Below the pieces are notes generated by a model. That model worked only from the letters and a program-made list of their open reading frames with translations. It was not told the origin of the DNA and ran no database searches. This document shows, one piece after another, positions 18,160-26,092 of a stretch of 64,000 bases of DNA. Source of the DNA: Myxococcaceae bacterium (lineage in GTDB: Bacteria > Myxococcota_A > UBA9160); the NCBI GenBank assembly GCA_905339255.1, contig CAJPFO010000058.1, positions 1 to 64,000 on the forward strand. The letters are read 5' to 3'. The position numbers were made by a program, and so were the translations under genes. Position 1 is the first letter of the stretch, and every line of letters starts with the position of its first letter.

Positions 18160-18160
18160 T

Positions 18161-18538
18161 TCAGTTCACCTTCAGCAATGCGTTCACGACGCGGAGGACC
18201 TGGTTGGGTTGTACGGGCTTCGTCACGTAGTCGTCGGCACCGAGCTGGATCGCGCGGTCGCGGTCGGCACTCGCGCCCTCGGTGGTGACGACGACGATCG
18301 GAAGCCCCTGGAAATCGCGGTTCTTGCGGACGAGTTCGATGAGCGTGAAGCCGTCCATGATCGGCATGTTGATGTCGACGAGCGCGAGATCGAAGGAGTC
18401 GGCCGAGAGCTTCTTGAGGGCGTCCATGCCGTCGGTCGCTTCGACGAGCTCGAAGGTCCGCTGGCGTCTGAGCGCCATCGAGAGCAACAGCCGCATCGTC
18501 GGACTGTCGTCGACGACGAGGATTCGGAGTTTTTGCAT
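18161..18538 (-). CDS. CheY-like single-domain response regulator (second of two)
   Basis: A 125-residue receiver. It has the acidic pair in VVDDSPTMR, phospho-acceptor Asp55 (LALVDINMPIMDG), Thr-Thr in VVVTTEGAS and Lys in DDYVTKPVQP, so it is intact. No output domain. It is one base upstream of the seven-helix membrane gene and 21 bases downstream of a GAF gene. Its sequence differs enough from the receiver at 16696-17085 that the two probably have different partners. Confidence 0.93.
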   Translation of the reverse strand: MQKLRILVVDDSPTMRLLLSMALRRQRTFELVEATDGMDALKKLSADSFDLALVDINMPIMDGFTLIELVRKNRDFQGLPIVVVTTEGASADRDRAIQLGADDYVTKPVQPNQVLRVVNALLKVN

Positions 18539-18559
18539 CGTGGCTCCTTCTCTCGTTTC

Positions 18560-19378
18560 TCATTTCGTCAGGAGCTGAAGGAGCCCCTGCATCGTGTTCC
18601 GCTTGCGCTCGGACTGGGCATAGAGCCGTGCAGAGAAGATCGCGGTGGCTGCGTGACCCGCGAGCAGATTGAAGAGCTCGTGATCGAGCGGCGTGAAGCA
18701 ATCCTTCTGCTGCAGCAGGTTGTAGATCGCGATGGCGCCGAGGGGCCGGTCCTCGATTCGAAGAGGGATGCAGACGATCGGAGCCGACGGGTCCTCCGAG
18801 GCGGTGGCGTCGCGACACGTCGCGCCGCGAGCCAGCGCCGCGCCGCCGAGGATCCCCTGGCCGAGCGGGATTCGGACGAGCCCTTCGGCCGGTTCGCCCT
18901 CCGAAGCGACCGGCTCGAGAATTCCGGTCTTGTCGTCGACGAGGTAGACCACGAATCGTTCGGCACCGATCAGGTTGATGACGATCTCGACGACGATCCG
19001 GAGCACCTCTTCGAGGTCGAGGGTCGAATGGAGCTGGAAGCTCGCGACGTAGAGGCTCGCGAGGCTGTTGTTCTCCTGTTCGACCTCGACCTGCCTGCGT
19101 GCGAATTCCTCGTTCTCGTGTTCGAGCTCCTCGAGACGCGAGAGCGTTTCCTTCCGTTCCCCTTCGAGCCCTTCGATCCGATGGAGCAGATCGCGCCGGT
19201 GGCGTTCCCAATCGGCCGGGTCGCGCGCGGCGAGTCGCGTCTGCTGTTGCATCTGGAGCAGGCGGCGGCGGAGATGGGCGTTCTCGTGGACGAGCTCGCG
19301 GGTGAGCTCGGCACCCTTCGTGAAGAGGGTGAGAAACTCCTCCGCCCTCGTCTGGAGCGGGCGCTCGGGATCACTCAT
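18560..19378 (-). CDS. Coiled-coil GAF-domain protein of the chemosensory operon (paralogue 1)
   Basis: A 272-residue cytoplasmic protein. A long coiled coil (about residues 15-105; ELEHENEEFARRQVEVEQEN) leads to a GAF domain (about 110-262; IVINLIGAERFVVYLVDDK, IPLGQGILGGAA, VCIPLRIEDRPLGAIAIYN). The segment GQGILGGAALARG resembles ligand-accessible GAF loops. It is a paralogue of the protein at 15930-16682. The ATG at 19378 overlaps the upstream stop as ATGA. Likely a soluble sensor feeding the Che complex; the ligand is unknown. Confidence 0.85.
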   Translation of the reverse strand: MSDPERPLQTRAEEFLTLFTKGAELTRELVHENAHLRRRLLQMQQQTRLAARDPADWERHRRDLLHRIEGLEGERKETLSRLEELEHENEEFARRQVEVEQENNSLASLYVASFQLHSTLDLEEVLRIVVEIVINLIGAERFVVYLVDDKTGILEPVASEGEPAEGLVRIPLGQGILGGAALARGATCRDATASEDPSAPIVCIPLRIEDRPLGAIAIYNLLQQKDCFTPLDHELFNLLAGHAATAIFSARLYAQSERKRNTMQGLLQLLTK

Positions 19379-20073
19379 CGAGGATCCGTCCCACGGCGCC
19401 GCGCAGTGATCCGTTCCGCCACGGCGCAGCGGACCGCATCGGAGACGAAATCGCGTTGCGTCGTCGCGACCTCGGGGACGCGGCGACGAAGGGCCTCGCG
19501 CCCCCGATCGAGGTCGGCGCGGATCGCGGACATCACCTCCGCCTCGGATCGGGCGCGGTCGAGGAGGGCGCCGTGGTCCATGAGCAGATCCGACGCGAAG
19601 ACGCGGGCCAGCCGCTCGGCCGTTCGGATGGCGGGATCGATCGCCGCTTGCGCCGGGAGGGGAGCCGAGGATGGCAGCGCGGTGCAGGTCGGGATTCCCA
19701 GACGTTCGAGCGCGTCGCCGAGCCCTTCGGGGAGCGAGGATCGGTCGAGAGAGATCTCGGCGCCGTAGAGGGACTCGGCGGGGCGACGATAGCGATCGGG
19801 ACGATGGGCGGCCGTCACGAGGATCGTGCGGATCGATCGAAGAGCGGGCTCGCGCGCGATGCACGTCAGGATCTCGAACCCGTAGAGCCCGGCAAGAGCG
19901 GCGTCGACGACGGCCACTCGAGGTCGACTCGAGCGGATCTCGCGGAGGGCCTCGTGGCCGTCGTGGGCGAGTAGCGCGGCGAGTCCGTGATCGCCGAGCC
20001 AGCGCCCGCAAGTCCGCGCGACATCGGGGTCGGGCAGGGCCACCAGGACGAGCGGGGTCGAAGGGCCGTTCAT
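19375..20073 (-). CDS. Degenerate receiver protein with C-terminal helical domain
   Basis: A 232-residue protein. Residues 6-120 have receiver-like layout, with the acceptor Asp57 kept (VAVVDAALAG) and the Thr in ILVTAAH. The first acidic pair is altered (ALPDPD) and the conserved Lys is missing (AEISLDRSS). Residues about 150-232 form a helical region (ERLARVFASDLLM, then DLDRGREALRRRVPEV) like the C-terminal extension of some delta-proteobacterial response regulators. Phosphorylation is doubtful. It lies 90 bases downstream of the PATAN gene and overlaps the GAF gene. Confidence 0.8.
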   Translation of the reverse strand: MNGPSTPLVLVALPDPDVARTCGRWLGDHGLAALLAHDGHEALREIRSSRPRVAVVDAALAGLYGFEILTCIAREPALRSIRTILVTAAHRPDRYRRPAESLYGAEISLDRSSLPEGLGDALERLGIPTCTALPSSAPLPAQAAIDPAIRTAERLARVFASDLLMDHGALLDRARSEAEVMSAIRADLDRGREALRRRVPEVATTQRDFVSDAVRCAVAERITARRRGTDPR

Positions 20074-20163
20074 GGGGAGCGCATCCTAACGGGTCCGATG
20101 CCGGCACGAGGGCTCGCGCGAGTGGATCGACACCGACCGATGTTGGCTTGAGCGAGACACGCT

Positions 20164-21948
20164 TCACTCCGTTGCAGCTCGACCGTGAACCGGAAGTTCT
20201 TCGACGGGAGCGACGCCTTCGCGCTCCATCAAGAACTCGGCCTCGTAGACCAGGATCTCGAGAGCGGTGGTGTCGCCGATCCGATCGTGGGACGGGTGGC
20301 GGTCTCCGTAGAGGATCGCGAGCACGCGGCCCTTGCTGTGGATCGGGGCGAGGTACGCCTCGGAAGGGCGGACTCCGCCGAGCGCGCGGAGGAGGTCGTC
20401 GTCACTCGCATCGCTCGGCGCCGCCTTGATGGGCGCATCGCGGTCGAGAACCTGCCGGAACAGTGCCGGTCCGCGGAGTGGAATCCGGATCCTGCGGAGC
20501 GCGGAATCCGACGGACCGCCGGCCGCCTCCATTCCGAGTTGGGCGAGGCCGACGACCTCTTCGCCGCGGAGCTGGAAGAGCGCGACGCGGGAGAACAGGG
20601 ACGCTGCGAAGCGGAGCAGGTGATCGAGGACGATCGGACGCGACGCCGGATCGTGCAGCAGCGCAGTCGTCCGACGGAGCCTCTCGAGGCCGCCACTCGG
20701 GAGTTGCGCGGCGATGGCCTGGAGGCTCGTCGCCTTCGAAGCGCGGGCGCTCGCCGCCCGGATGCTCCCGACCAGGGTGCGCGTCTCGTCGTCATTCCCG
20801 ACGACGTGCCGGTCGGCTCCGGGGATCCGTTGCGGTCGCGGCAAGCGGTCGGCGACGGGTGCAAGGGTCGAGAGCGTGTCGTCGTCCGGATCATCGGCGA
20901 AGAGCAGGATGACGATCCGTGGGCACAGAGAGGAGAGGCGCCGAACGACTTCGGAGACCCCTCCGCGCTGGATCGTCGGATCGATCGGCATGCGCTCGTA
21001 GAGGAGGACGACCGGAACCTCTCCTCGCGAAAGATACTGGCGGATGCGGGTCATCCCGAGCTCGAGCCGCTGGAAGATGTGCACGCGCTCGAACTCCGAT
21101 CCGAGCGTGGTCTTCACCCATTCGAGGACCGAGAGCTCGGGATCGAGGACGACGATCGGAGGGATCGCGCCGACGGCGGCCAACGGATGGTGCGTCGGCA
21201 GCGGGGTCACCCAGGTGAGCGTGGGATCGTCGGCTTCAGCCTCCGATCCGAGATCGGGAGCTTCTTCCGTCGCGTCGAGGTCGAGGTTCGCATCGTCGAG
21301 TGAGTCGAGAGGGGGAGCGGGCGCGAGAGCATTCTCGACGCCATCGAGGTCGGCGAACGACGCGTCGAGATCGGCGTCTTCGGCCCCGGCATCCGGCGCG
21401 AGCGGGTCTTCGGCGCCTCGGCCTCGAGCGGAGGAGCCGACGGGAGCGGAGCGGCTTCGCTCGTCCGCAGCTCGGGCGCCTTCCATCGCCAGGTACTGTG
21501 CATTGAGCGGAGTCGCGAGGAGGAGACTCGGCTCGAAGTCCGCCTCGGGGGCTTCGTGGACGATGAAGCTGAACTCCCCGGCACGCCATGCGAAGAGCGA
21601 AACGATCGTCGACTCCGCGTCGCGGCGGCGAAGCTCCTCGAGCGTTGCAGGGTCGAGTCCATTGCCCCGCTCGATCGGCAGGCCCTCGACCGGTTGCTCC
21701 GGGCGCGCGGCGCTCCCGACGATCTCGTCGAGATCGCGTGCCGAGACCATTTCAGCCTGCAGTGCGAGTTCTGCGAGATTGGCTGCGCCGAGCGCACGGT
21801 GGACGCCATGGATCTGGCCGTCACGAAGTACGACTCGCGCCTCGTCGCCGGCGAGACGGAGGGTGAGAACGCCGGTCTTTCGCGAGAGGCCGATGATCTG
21901 GAGGATGTCCTCGAGCGCGAGATCCTCGAGGTTGCCGGTCAGACTCAT
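20164..21948 (-). CDS. PATAN/DUF4388 - pseudo-receiver - GAF-like regulator, first gene of the che operon
   Basis: A 594-residue protein. The N-terminal PATAN (DUF4388) domain covers about residues 1-165 (SLTGNLEDLALEDILQIIG, GVLTLRL, VVLRDGQIHGV). A strongly acidic, low-complexity linker follows (about 175-240). A receiver-like domain (about 250-370) has Tyr where the acceptor Asp should be (VVLLYERMP). The C terminus is GAF-like (about 410-575). PATAN domains join CheY domains in cyanobacterial phototaxis regulators that act on pilus motors. The ATG at 21948 gives the canonical PATAN start. As the most upstream gene it may be the output of this system; that is inference. Confidence 0.85.
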   Translation of the reverse strand: MSLTGNLEDLALEDILQIIGLSRKTGVLTLRLAGDEARVVLRDGQIHGVHRALGAANLAELALQAEMVSARDLDEIVGSAARPEQPVEGLPIERGNGLDPATLEELRRRDAESTIVSLFAWRAGEFSFIVHEAPEADFEPSLLLATPLNAQYLAMEGARAADERSRSAPVGSSARGRGAEDPLAPDAGAEDADLDASFADLDGVENALAPAPPLDSLDDANLDLDATEEAPDLGSEAEADDPTLTWVTPLPTHHPLAAVGAIPPIVVLDPELSVLEWVKTTLGSEFERVHIFQRLELGMTRIRQYLSRGEVPVVLLYERMPIDPTIQRGGVSEVVRRLSSLCPRIVILLFADDPDDDTLSTLAPVADRLPRPQRIPGADRHVVGNDDETRTLVGSIRAASARASKATSLQAIAAQLPSGGLERLRRTTALLHDPASRPIVLDHLLRFAASLFSRVALFQLRGEEVVGLAQLGMEAAGGPSDSALRRIRIPLRGPALFRQVLDRDAPIKAAPSDASDDDLLRALGGVRPSEAYLAPIHSKGRVLAILYGDRHPSHDRIGDTTALEILVYEAEFLMEREGVAPVEELPVHGRAATE

Positions 21949-22092
21949 GAATCCTCGCAGGAGAGCGGCAGGACCTGCATCGAGCTGCCGAGACGTCGAC
22001 CACGTGCTGACTCGCGGGACTATCGGAGCATGCTGCTCGCGACTTGACGTCCCACACGCTCCGGGATCTCTTCCGCGCAACGTCGATCGGGT

Positions 22093-22136
22093 GAATCTCG
22101 AATCATTTACATATTCCGGTGTCGGATTCGAGAATC
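22093..22136. promoter_or_regulatory. Inverted repeat around an AT-rich core, candidate promoter/operator of the che operon
   Basis: The arms GAATCTCGAATC (22093-22104) and GATTCGAGAATC (22125-22136) are inverted repeats matching at 11 of 12 positions. They flank a 20-base spacer that contains one of the few AT-rich patches in this window (TTTACATATT). Read leftwards the spacer offers TATGTA as a possible -10 box about 165 bases before the ATG of the PATAN gene. A regulator binding site over the operon promoter is the simplest reading; it is not proven. Confidence 0.5.
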
Positions 22137-22237
22137 CCGACCGGGAACGCTCGAGCCCCCCATTCGTGGGTGGCTGCGAACCGGTGTCCCGTGATTCCGC
22201 CGGGCGGGAATTGCAGAGCGCCCGACCGGGCCGGACG

Positions 22238-22990
22238 CTATCGAGCCCGCTGCCGGAGCCAGAGCGCTTCGAGGTCACGAACCATGCTCTGCAGTTCCGG
22301 CGGCGGATCGAGACTCGCGTCCCTCAAGACCTCGGGAAAGAAGACGGCGAGCCTGCGTTCGTAGCGGCGGCGAAGCTCCGCGCGCAGACGGACACGGTCG
22401 CGTCCGCGGCGCAGCAAGACCTCGAGCTTCGTGTGCGGCGGGATCTCGGTGTCTTGCCAGACCTCGATCAGCATTCCGATGAGGCTCAGGTTGAGCGCGA
22501 TCACGTTCTCGATCGGCTCGCCATCGACGAGAAGCTCGATCTCTAGATCGGCGGGTTTGAGGATCGGAACACGGAATGCCATCCGCGGATCCCCCGCGGC
22601 GATCTCACCCGGGATCCGCAGCAGAAGCTCGAGGGCACCGCCGGACATCTCGCCAGGTCGGACGGCAAGAAGCGTTGCGATGAACACACGATTGCGTTGT
22701 CCGAAGCGGCACGAAATGCTGCACTGGCTCGGAGGCCGGAGCCGCGGTGGAAGGTCGCCTTCGACCACCACCCGGAACACCTCGTCGCCGAGCTCGACGA
22801 AGCGCACCTTGCAGACCGCTTCGTCGTCGAACGAGAGCGCGAGCGCATCGGCGTTCGCGTCGCAGAGCCGCGCGAGGACGTGACGAACGTCGTCGTCGCT
22901 CGCGACCGAGCCTCCGGTCTCGACGTGGTCCGTCCACTCGGCGGGCTGGGCCGCGCTGCGCGAGACGAGATTCCAGAGGCGACTGGCCAT
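22238..22990 (-). CDS. PilZ-like cyclic-di-GMP-binding-type protein
   Basis: A 250-residue two-domain protein. The N-terminal half resembles a YcgR-type flagellar-brake/PilZN fold (GDEVFRVVVEGDLPPRL, CSISCRFGQRNRVFIA). The C-terminal half resembles PilZ (MAFRVPILKPADLEIEL, NLSLIGMLIEV, RAELRRRYERRLAVFF). The usual RxxxR and D/NxSxxG ligand motifs are only partly kept (FRVP; NLSLIG), so c-di-GMP binding is uncertain. The ATG at 22990 is chosen as the first start before folded sequence. It lies upstream of, and points the same way as, the chemosensory operon, with a 289-base gap between. Confidence 0.65.
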   Translation of the reverse strand: MASRLWNLVSRSAAQPAEWTDHVETGGSVASDDDVRHVLARLCDANADALALSFDDEAVCKVRFVELGDEVFRVVVEGDLPPRLRPPSQCSISCRFGQRNRVFIATLLAVRPGEMSGGALELLLRIPGEIAAGDPRMAFRVPILKPADLEIELLVDGEPIENVIALNLSLIGMLIEVWQDTEIPPHTKLEVLLRRGRDRVRLRAELRRRYERRLAVFFPEVLRDASLDPPPELQSMVRDLEALWLRQRAR

Positions 22991-23120
22991 GGCGGGGCGC
23001 GTTCCTCGCTCGCAGCTCCGCTCCTCCGGGGAGCTTCCGGCCTCATCCGGCCACTCCCTCATCGGCGGGTCCGGCGATCCGCTCAAGGGGGGGGGCCGTG
23101 CGGTCCGTTCGAACGCGGGC

Positions 23121-23157
23121 TAGGAGATCGACCCGACGCGTCTCGGGTCGGTCTCCT
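23121..23157. repeat. Full palindrome copy in a divergent intergenic region, copy 3
   Basis: TAG then 15-base arms 23122-23136 and 23143-23157 (AGGAGATCGACCCGA / TCGGGTCGGTCTCCT), with one T-G wobble and a 6-base loop. It is nearly identical to the element at 45676-45709. Unlike the others it does not follow a recognisable gene: it sits between the divergent starts of the PilZ gene (22990) and the DUF4239 gene (23213). A 9-G tract (23087-23095) lies just before it. Confidence 0.65.
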
Positions 23158-23212
23158 GGGGGAAACCCCGGCCCGCTCCGGGGAACCGCCGAGTCGGAGG
23201 GAGGAGGCTCGC

Positions 23213-23989
23213 ATGGTGAGCATCTATGCATCGGGACTCTTTGCCGCGGCCGTACTGGTCGGCGTCGTCTGCATGCTCGAGGCCGGGCGCGGCCTCCGTC
23301 GTCGCCAGGAAGCGCGCCGCGACGACGCCATCGGGAGCGGCTTCGGAGCGGTCGAGGGTGCCGTCTTCGCCTTGATGGGGCTCCTCGTCGCCTTCACCTT
23401 CTCGGGGGCCGCCTCGCGTTTCGATGCGAGGCGCTCGCTCGTCGTCGAGGAGGCAAACGACATCGGAACGGCGTACCTGCGCGTCGATCTCGTCCCCGCC
23501 ACCTCGCAGCCCCGGATCCGGGAGCTGTTTCGTCGCTACGTGGACGTGCGCCTCGAGACCTACGCACACTTCACGAATCGAGAAGAGGCGCTCGCGATCC
23601 ATGCGAAGGCCACGGCGCTGCAGCGCGATCTCTGGGATGGCGCGGTGGTGGCGACCTCGGGTGCCGACGCAGGGCCGGCGCGCATGCTCCTGCTTCCCGC
23701 CGTGAACGAAATGTTCGACATCGCGAACACGCGGATCGCCGCAACGTACATGCACCCGCCCGCAGTGATCTTTGCGCTTCTCGGGACGCTCGCCCTCGCG
23801 TCTGCACTCTTGGCCGGCTACGGAATGGCTTCGGAAGCCGGACGGAGCTGGCTTCATTCGATCGGCTTCGCGCTCGCGCTCGCCGTGAGCGTGTACGTGA
23901 TCCTCGACCTCGAGTACGCGCGCGTCGGCTTCATCCGGGTCGACGATTTCGATCGCTTCCTTCGCGAGGTCCGAGCGTCGATGGGTTGA
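23213..23989 (+). CDS. DUF4239-type (bestrophin-like) membrane protein
   Basis: A 258-residue protein. There are hydrophobic segments near residues 5-22 and 43-60, a long soluble middle (about 75-170) and two further segments near 180-200 and 213-230. The fragment GFGAVEGAVFALMGLLVAFTFSGAASRFDARR with VEEANDIGTAYLR is characteristic of DUF4239/bestrophin-like proteins. Its role is unknown; an ion channel or membrane scaffold has been suggested for the family fold. GGAGGAGG precedes the ATG at 23213, fixing the start. Its 3' end overlaps the convergent methyltransferase gene by 59 bases. Confidence 0.8.
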   Translation: MVSIYASGLFAAAVLVGVVCMLEAGRGLRRRQEARRDDAIGSGFGAVEGAVFALMGLLVAFTFSGAASRFDARRSLVVEEANDIGTAYLRVDLVPATSQPRIRELFRRYVDVRLETYAHFTNREEALAIHAKATALQRDLWDGAVVATSGADAGPARMLLLPAVNEMFDIANTRIAATYMHPPAVIFALLGTLALASALLAGYGMASEAGRSWLHSIGFALALAVSVYVILDLEYARVGFIRVDDFDRFLREVRASMG

Positions 23990-24863
23990 GGCGCTCGAAG
24001 GCGATCCCGTGCTCCTCGGGGAGTCTCGTGCGCATCACCTCGATCGCGGCGGGACTCTCGTCGACGAGCAGGAAGCGACGGCCGAGCTCGAGGCACGCGA
24101 CTCCCGTCGTGCCACTTCCCGCGAAGGGATCGAGAACCCACGCGCCCGGCGCGGACGACGCCGAGACGATCCGCCGGAGGATTCCGAGTGGCTTCTGCGC
24201 CGGATAGCCCGTCCGCTCGTTCCCGGCGGTCGGAACGATGGTATGCCACCAGACGTCGGTCGGAAGCTTGCCTCGCGCCACCTTCTCGGCCGAGACGAGC
24301 CCCGGAGCCATGTAGGGGATCCGCTCGACGGCCTCGGCATCGAAGAAGTGACGTCCGGGTTCACGGACATAGACGAGGATCGTGTCGTGCTTCGCGGGCC
24401 AGCGATCCTTTGGCCGGCCACCGTAGTCGTACGCCCAGACGATCTCGTTCAGGAACGCCTCGGGCCCGAAGATGTGATCGAGAAGGAGCTTCGTCGCGTG
24501 CGCCTCGCGGAAGTCGAGGTGCAGATAGAGCGACCCGTGAGGAGCGAGCACGCGACGGATCTCCGAGATCCGCGGCTCGAGGAACCCGGCGTAGTCGTCG
24601 AAGCGGTCGTCGAAGCCTCTCGTTTCGCCCATGACCGTCCGGTAACGGCGGCCTCCGAAGCCGGTGCGGTCGCCGTCCGCAGACCGCGTCGTCCGGAGCC
24701 TCGCGGATGCCCGGCGGCGCCCCGTGTTGAACGGAGGATCGGCGTAGACCAGATCGATGCAGCCGTCCGGAAGCGAGCGGAGAAGCTCGAGGTTGTCGCC
24801 CTCGACCACGCGACCCCGTGCGCTCGCTCCACTCGCCCACCCGCTCTCGAGTCGATCCGTCAC
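23931..24863 (-). CDS. Site-specific DNA methyltransferase (beta-type N6-adenine or N4-cytosine), apparently solitary
   Basis: A 310-residue protein with the amino-methyltransferase catalytic motif DPPFNTG near residue 42. The SAM motif DPFAGSGTTG lies near the C terminus. That order (motif IV first, motif I last) is the beta class. The section between carries the target-recognition region (IVWAYDYGGRPKDRWPAKHD). No restriction endonuclease gene is adjacent. The GTG at 24863 overlaps the nupC stop as GTGA, so it is the last gene of the ntrBC-thiE-nupC operon. It may be a regulatory orphan enzyme. The recognition sequence is unknown. Confidence 0.88.
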   Translation of the reverse strand: MTDRLESGWASGASARGRVVEGDNLELLRSLPDGCIDLVYADPPFNTGRRRASARLRTTRSADGDRTGFGGRRYRTVMGETRGFDDRFDDYAGFLEPRISEIRRVLAPHGSLYLHLDFREAHATKLLLDHIFGPEAFLNEIVWAYDYGGRPKDRWPAKHDTILVYVREPGRHFFDAEAVERIPYMAPGLVSAEKVARGKLPTDVWWHTIVPTAGNERTGYPAQKPLGILRRIVSASSAPGAWVLDPFAGSGTTGVACLELGRRFLLVDESPAAIEVMRTRLPEEHGIAFERLNPSTLGPREGSDRNRRPG

Positions 24864-26092
24864 AGCAGGATTCCGGCGATGCAGGCGGTCATGAAGGTCG
24901 CGAGCGAGCCCGACACGATCGAGCGGAGCCCGAGGTTCGCGATCTCGCCTCTGCGCGAGGGTGCCATCGCTCCGAGGCCGCCGAGCAGGATGGCGAGCGA
25001 GCCGAAGTTCGCGAAGCCGCAGAGCGCGTAGCTCGCGATCACGGCCGACCGCGGCGCGATCGCCCCCGCGGCGACGAGGCGACCGAGCTCTTCGTAGGCC
25101 AGGAACTCGTTCAGGACGGTCTTCACACCGAGTAGCGCCCCGATCGCGGTCGCGTCCTGCCACGCGACCCCCATCACGAAGGCGAGTGGAGCGAGAAGGA
25201 CGCCGAGGATCCGCTGGAGCGAGAGGCCCTCGATCCCGAACCAGATGCCGACGCCGGCGATTCCGTCGTTCACCATTGCGACGAGCGAGACGAAGCCGAG
25301 GAGCATCGCACCGATGAACGCGACGAGGCGAAGCCCGTCGATCGCGCCGAGCGCCGCGGCGTCGATCACGTTGCGTCCGGGGGGGACGACCTCGGCATGC
25401 GCTCCAGCGAGGGTCCTGGGCTCCTCGCGCTCGGGCACCATGAGCTTCGCGACGAGGATCCCGGCGGGCGCCGAGAGCAGGCTCGCCGTCACGAGATGTC
25501 CCGCGTACTCGCCGCCACCGAGCATCGTCACGTAGACGACGAGGACCGACCCGGCGATGCCTGCCATTCCGACCGTCATCACGCAGAAGAGCTCCGAGCG
25601 CGTCATCCTTTCGAGGTAGGGTTTCACGAGAAGCGGAGACTCGACCATGCCGAGAAAGACGTTCGCCACCGCCGAGAGGCTCTCGGCTCCCGAGATCCGC
25701 ATGGTCCGCGCGAGCGCGCGGCCGAGGAGCGAGACGACCGGCTCGACGATCCGCAGGTGGTAGAGGATCGAGAAGATCGCTCCCATGAAGACGACCACCG
25801 GAAGCACGGAGACGACGAACGAGAAGCCGGCGTCGGCGAGGGCGCCGAAGACGAAGCGGACTCCGGCCTGGTTGTAGTCGAGAAACGCCGCGACGGCGTC
25901 GTTCACCGCGACGAAGAACGCGCGACCTGCGGGCGATCGGAGCAGCAGCACGGCGAGTGCGAGCTGGAGCGCGAGCCCGCTCGCGACCGTCCGCCACGGC
26001 GGCCGGCGCCGATCCTCCGAGAACGCGAACGCGATCCCGATCATGACGAAGAGCCCGACGGCCGAGACGAGGCGGGGTCCGATCTCGTTCAC
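24860..26092 (-). CDS. nupC: NupC/CNT-family concentrative nucleoside transporter
   Basis: A 410-residue polytopic membrane protein. It contains the CNT signature region VFLGMVESPLLVKPYL followed by ELFCVMTVGMAGIAGSVL, and ALCGFANFGSLAI near the C terminus, where CNTs have the second nucleoside-binding loop. These proteins import nucleosides with protons or sodium. The GTG at 26092 overlaps the thiE stop as GTGA. Exact nucleoside range cannot be read from sequence. Confidence 0.9.
   Translation of the reverse strand: MNEIGPRLVSAVGLFVMIGIAFAFSEDRRRPPWRTVASGLALQLALAVLLLRSPAGRAFFVAVNDAVAAFLDYNQAGVRFVFGALADAGFSFVVSVLPVVVFMGAIFSILYHLRIVEPVVSLLGRALARTMRISGAESLSAVANVFLGMVESPLLVKPYLERMTRSELFCVMTVGMAGIAGSVLVVYVTMLGGGEYAGHLVTASLLSAPAGILVAKLMVPEREEPRTLAGAHAEVVPPGRNVIDAAALGAIDGLRLVAFIGAMLLGFVSLVAMVNDGIAGVGIWFGIEGLSLQRILGVLLAPLAFVMGVAWQDATAIGALLGVKTVLNEFLAYEELGRLVAAGAIAPRSAVIASYALCGFANFGSLAILLGGLGAMAPSRRGEIANLGLRSIVSGSLATFMTACIAGILL

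Noticed and set aside
23931-24863. Restriction-modification system
   Set aside because: Only the methyltransferase is present; neighbours are a DUF4239 protein and nupC, with no endonuclease or specificity gene.
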